From positions 1-34,030 of the forward strand of contig JADRCO010000422.1 of NCBI GenBank assembly GCA_021464525.1: DNA of 34,030 nt, given 5' to 3'. The notes under the pieces are model-generated. The model saw only the letters and a list, made by a program, of their open reading frames with translations, had not been told where the DNA came from and did no database searches. How positions within the stretch are numbered: the stretch's first letter is position 1; every line of letters starts with the position of its first letter. Positions 31,121 to 34,030 of the stretch are shown here, piece by piece. The DNA is from Rhizophagus sp. LPA8_4_AMF (taxonomy: Eukaryota; Glomeromycota; Glomeromycetes; Glomerales; Glomeraceae). The position numbers were made by a program, and so were the translations under genes.

Positions 31121-34030
31121 TTAAACATAATAGTAAAGTCTACTTTCTTCTTGTCTATTATCAGAACTCGAGAAATTCAAAGTACTGGACGCAGTTATAC
31201 TACTATTATGAAATGTAGCGAATGAGCTAGAATTAACAAGGTACGCGGGTGGAAGAGAATATGGGCTTTGGTCAGGTGGACAATTGTTTAATTGTACTGT
31301 AGAATTTGAATAGTATGGTGTGGTGTTGGGAAATGAAATTGGTAAATTTGTAGGATATACGTATGGTGAATCTATGGAAGTTTGTATTGATTGTGAAACG
31401 GGCGGTAAAGGTTGAATATAGTTATTTTGCAAATAAGATTGCATATTGGTTGGTTGAGTGGTTTGAAGAGTTAATGTAGTTAACGGTTCATATGGATTTT
31501 TGATACTTTTAACGTTTTCCTAAATTAAATTTTGTTAGAACAAAAATCGTATTTATAATTAATCACATTAATAAATTTAAAATACCTTTGCATCCCGAAT
31601 ATTCTTTCTAATTCTTTTTGTGCTTCTTGTTTGTTCAGAAAATGAAATATTTCGATCAGTAGTTTTAAGAATCCTACTTGGTTTTCTTGGTTTTGCTGAT
31701 GGTTTCGGAGGAGCTCCATTACTACTTCTATGATAATCAAGTTCTACAGGCCGGAATGGATCTTTATTATTCTCATTTGGCCGGGAGGTTGATTTAAATA
31801 TTGATATACCTAAATAAACGTTAGTTAAATTAATTCATTTTAATTAAGCTTAAATTTTTTTAAAAATCTTACCGTAAGTGTTATATAGATTAATTATTTC
31901 CGAATAGGCAGTCTCAATGTCACCATTGTATAGCAATTGATTTTTTGATTCTGCAGGTAATACTCTTTGCCTATTTTTAAAATATTGCACTAATTCCTTT
32001 TTAACGTCTTGCTTAAAAAATAAAAGGTCTGACAAACTAATTGATTCTTTAAAAATTGATGCTGCATGACAGTGTTTGCAAACATCTCTGAACGGGCCAT
32101 TCCATATATAATCAAAACATGTACACTCTCCTGTTTTTATATTGATTAAATAATATTCAGAATGTTCCAAATAATCTGGGATCTTTTTTAAATGCTGTTC
32201 CATTAATTTGTTATGTAACGGAGTAAGCAAGCTAAAAATATCCTTATCCAGCTGAACCAATTCATTATTATACGTAGAATCTAATTCAAATGGATTATTT
32301 CCTTTTTTTACATAAAAATAATCATCAATACCAGTATATTTAATATAATCCAATAAAAATAATAATCTTCCATGGTTTATTCTGCGCAATTTATCTGATG
32401 CGATATGCGTAGCTTGTGATTCCTATTAAAAAGAATTATTACAATAATAAATAAATAAATAAATATAAAATGTAGTAATGGTAATACCTGTTCAATGGTT
32501 TGCATATCAAATATTGTTGCAAGTCCAGCTTCAAACCTTAAATTACCGCATTCATCTGTTAAATTTTCTCGAAGTAATTGAATTCCATACAATCGTTCAA
32601 TAAAATTGACAATTGTTTTGGTGCCACTATATTGAGACTCAATTGTGCGATTTAGCCTTTCTGTATAATTGTTTGTGGTCATGATATGCGTAATACTTGG
32701 ATCTTTAAGAATTCTACCAGCATCTATAAAACTTAAAATCCATTCGTTACAAATCCAGTTGTTATGAAGATCTTTAATTAATTTGTTTTTTAATTCCGAT
32801 GTAAGATCCAGCAAATTAATAAAGTCTGAATATAGTGGTCCTAACTCTTTAGCTAACTCTACTGATCTACTTCTACCAACTATTTTAAATGCCAACGCAA
32901 TTGGATATCTATAAAAATAAAATTATAAATATAAATAACAAAAAATAAGTTATATTTTTTATATTTTATAATATAAATTAAAAATGTGATATTAAAAAAA
33001 TACCTTAACGGCCATGGTACTTTCCAATTATTTAAATTTTCACTGAATGTTTGCATGATATGAAACCAACATAAAATTGTGCGATCTAATACGTTTTCGG
33101 TAGCTATTTTCGTAGGTCGGTGTTTATCCATCATTACCAAGGGAATCCAATTGTGATTTTTAGCACATTCTGTAATCCTTTGAAAACCTTTTTCGTTTGG
33201 TAAATCTTCATAATACCATTTGTGTTCACAATTTGGATCAACGCATGGTATGTTGTCTTTCAATGATTTTAATGCAATACTAGTCGTCCAATTATTTTCT
33301 TTGTTAAATAAACCTAAATAATACATAAATTAATTATCCATAAATTTAAAAGTAAATTTCAATATTTTTTCTTACCAAACGCTAATGGTGTGCCAAATCC
33401 AGCATCATTTTCAGCTACAACTGCAAGTACTGGTGTACGATCATTATTGAGGTCGTACTTGCTATCAACTCCAATACAGTATTTTCCATATCTTTGAGCA
33501 TTTTTTAACCATAATTGGTTTGATAATGTTAACTGATAAAAACGTTGTGAATTTGTTTCTGCAGATGATAAATCGGGTTGTTGATAATAAAGAACATTTC
33601 CCGTTGGTTTAAGTATTTCATTAACTAAATAGTGCAAGATTGTCCATGGTCCTGCATTTTCTTTAGTTCGTCTATCATCACGTGCCAAAAATCTGTATAA
33701 CTTTTTATCATCACATAATTCTTTTTGATTATGTAATGCTTCCCGCAGAACTTCTTCGTTGGCACCATTATATGGTGCTAACATCTTGGCTTTAATATTC
33801 TTTATCGTTTTATGATCTGCCCTACGGTTTATTATGATATTATCACGTACTTGTCTAGTTAAGCTCAGCCGGTTAATTTGTGGTGTATGTGTTATAAGAA
33901 CATTAGATGGTAAATGGGCATTTAAAACTTTTATTTTAAGAGGACATGAGTTATTAAGTTTGGATAAATATACTTCTGAAATTATCCGTACTTTGCACAA
34001 ATGCATATCATTATAATTTTTTAAATTATT
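31121..34030 (-). CDS. MULE transposase, apparently intact, 5' end possibly beyond the window
   Basis: Six exons on the minus strand: from the right edge (first ATG at 34006) to 33376, then 33313-33004, 32908-32488, 32422-31873, 31809-31586 and 31519-31121. All five introns (62-95 bp) are GT-AG and phase-keeping; from the 34006 ATG the product is 844 residues. The MULE core has D in YCIGVDSKYDLNNDRTP, D in LVMMDKHRPTKIA and E in TTNNYTERLNRTIES, with a C-x2-H (LCWFHIMQ) between. A SWIM zinc finger follows, TGECTCFDY ... DVCKHCHAA. The tail is basic then proline/serine-rich (KPSAKPRKPSRILK). The frame stays open from 34006 to the edge, so an N-terminal part may be missing. There are no stops or shifts, unlike the MULE at 7617-10976, which belongs to a different subfamily with zinc knuckles. 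Confidence 0.85.

Overview
The window is AT-rich eukaryotic DNA with short GT-AG introns (62-95 bp), a TTAGGG-type telomeric array, an F-box/LRR gene, MULE transposases, Crinkler-type effector relics and coiled-coil families that I recognise from arbuscular mycorrhizal fungi. The best match is a Glomeromycotina genome, most likely Rhizophagus. That call rests on recognising families by eye, with no database search.

Layout. 1-7600 is a graveyard: a broken coiled-coil multicopy gene (962-2623, minus), a relic with a SAP-like tail (3325-4533, plus) split by a 230-bp hAT-type MITE with a perfect 8-bp target duplication (4068-4297), a second broken coiled-coil gene (4850-5580, minus), and a broken Crinkler-type PD-(D/E)XK nuclease gene (5670-6612, minus). 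7617-10976 is a MULE DNA transposon with a degraded FAR1/MULE/SWIM/zinc-knuckle transposase; a 166-bp degenerate TTAGGG array lies inside an intron-like segment of it. 12402-12999 is a pogo-like non-autonomous element flanked by TA.

The housekeeping core is 13463-17971. It holds a divergent pair: an eight-exon SPIN90/Ldb17/Dip1 homologue (Arp2/3 activator, minus) and a seven-exon Atg29 homologue (autophagosome initiation scaffold, plus). They share a 928-bp intergenic region. Every splice junction in both genes keeps the reading frame, giving proteins of 414 and 440 residues.

18000-23000 is mostly decayed: a tRNA-like sequence, a broken Crinkler-type P-loop NTPase gene and an unrecognised small ORF. 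23223-24605 is an F-box/LRR gene. 25140-26760 is the 3' end of a dead LINE. 26884-27855 is an intronless gene for a Uma2-like PD-(D/E)XK nuclease-fold protein, with an 18-bp minisatellite directly upstream. 28173-29064 is a non-autonomous DNA element with 36-bp inverted repeats. 30647-30833 is a fold-back repeat. From 31121 to the right edge runs a second MULE transposase gene, six exons, apparently intact and possibly continuing beyond the window.

The functional host genes appear to be Dip1, Atg29, the F-box gene and the Uma2-like gene. The second MULE may still be active. Most of the rest is mobile DNA or effector-family debris.
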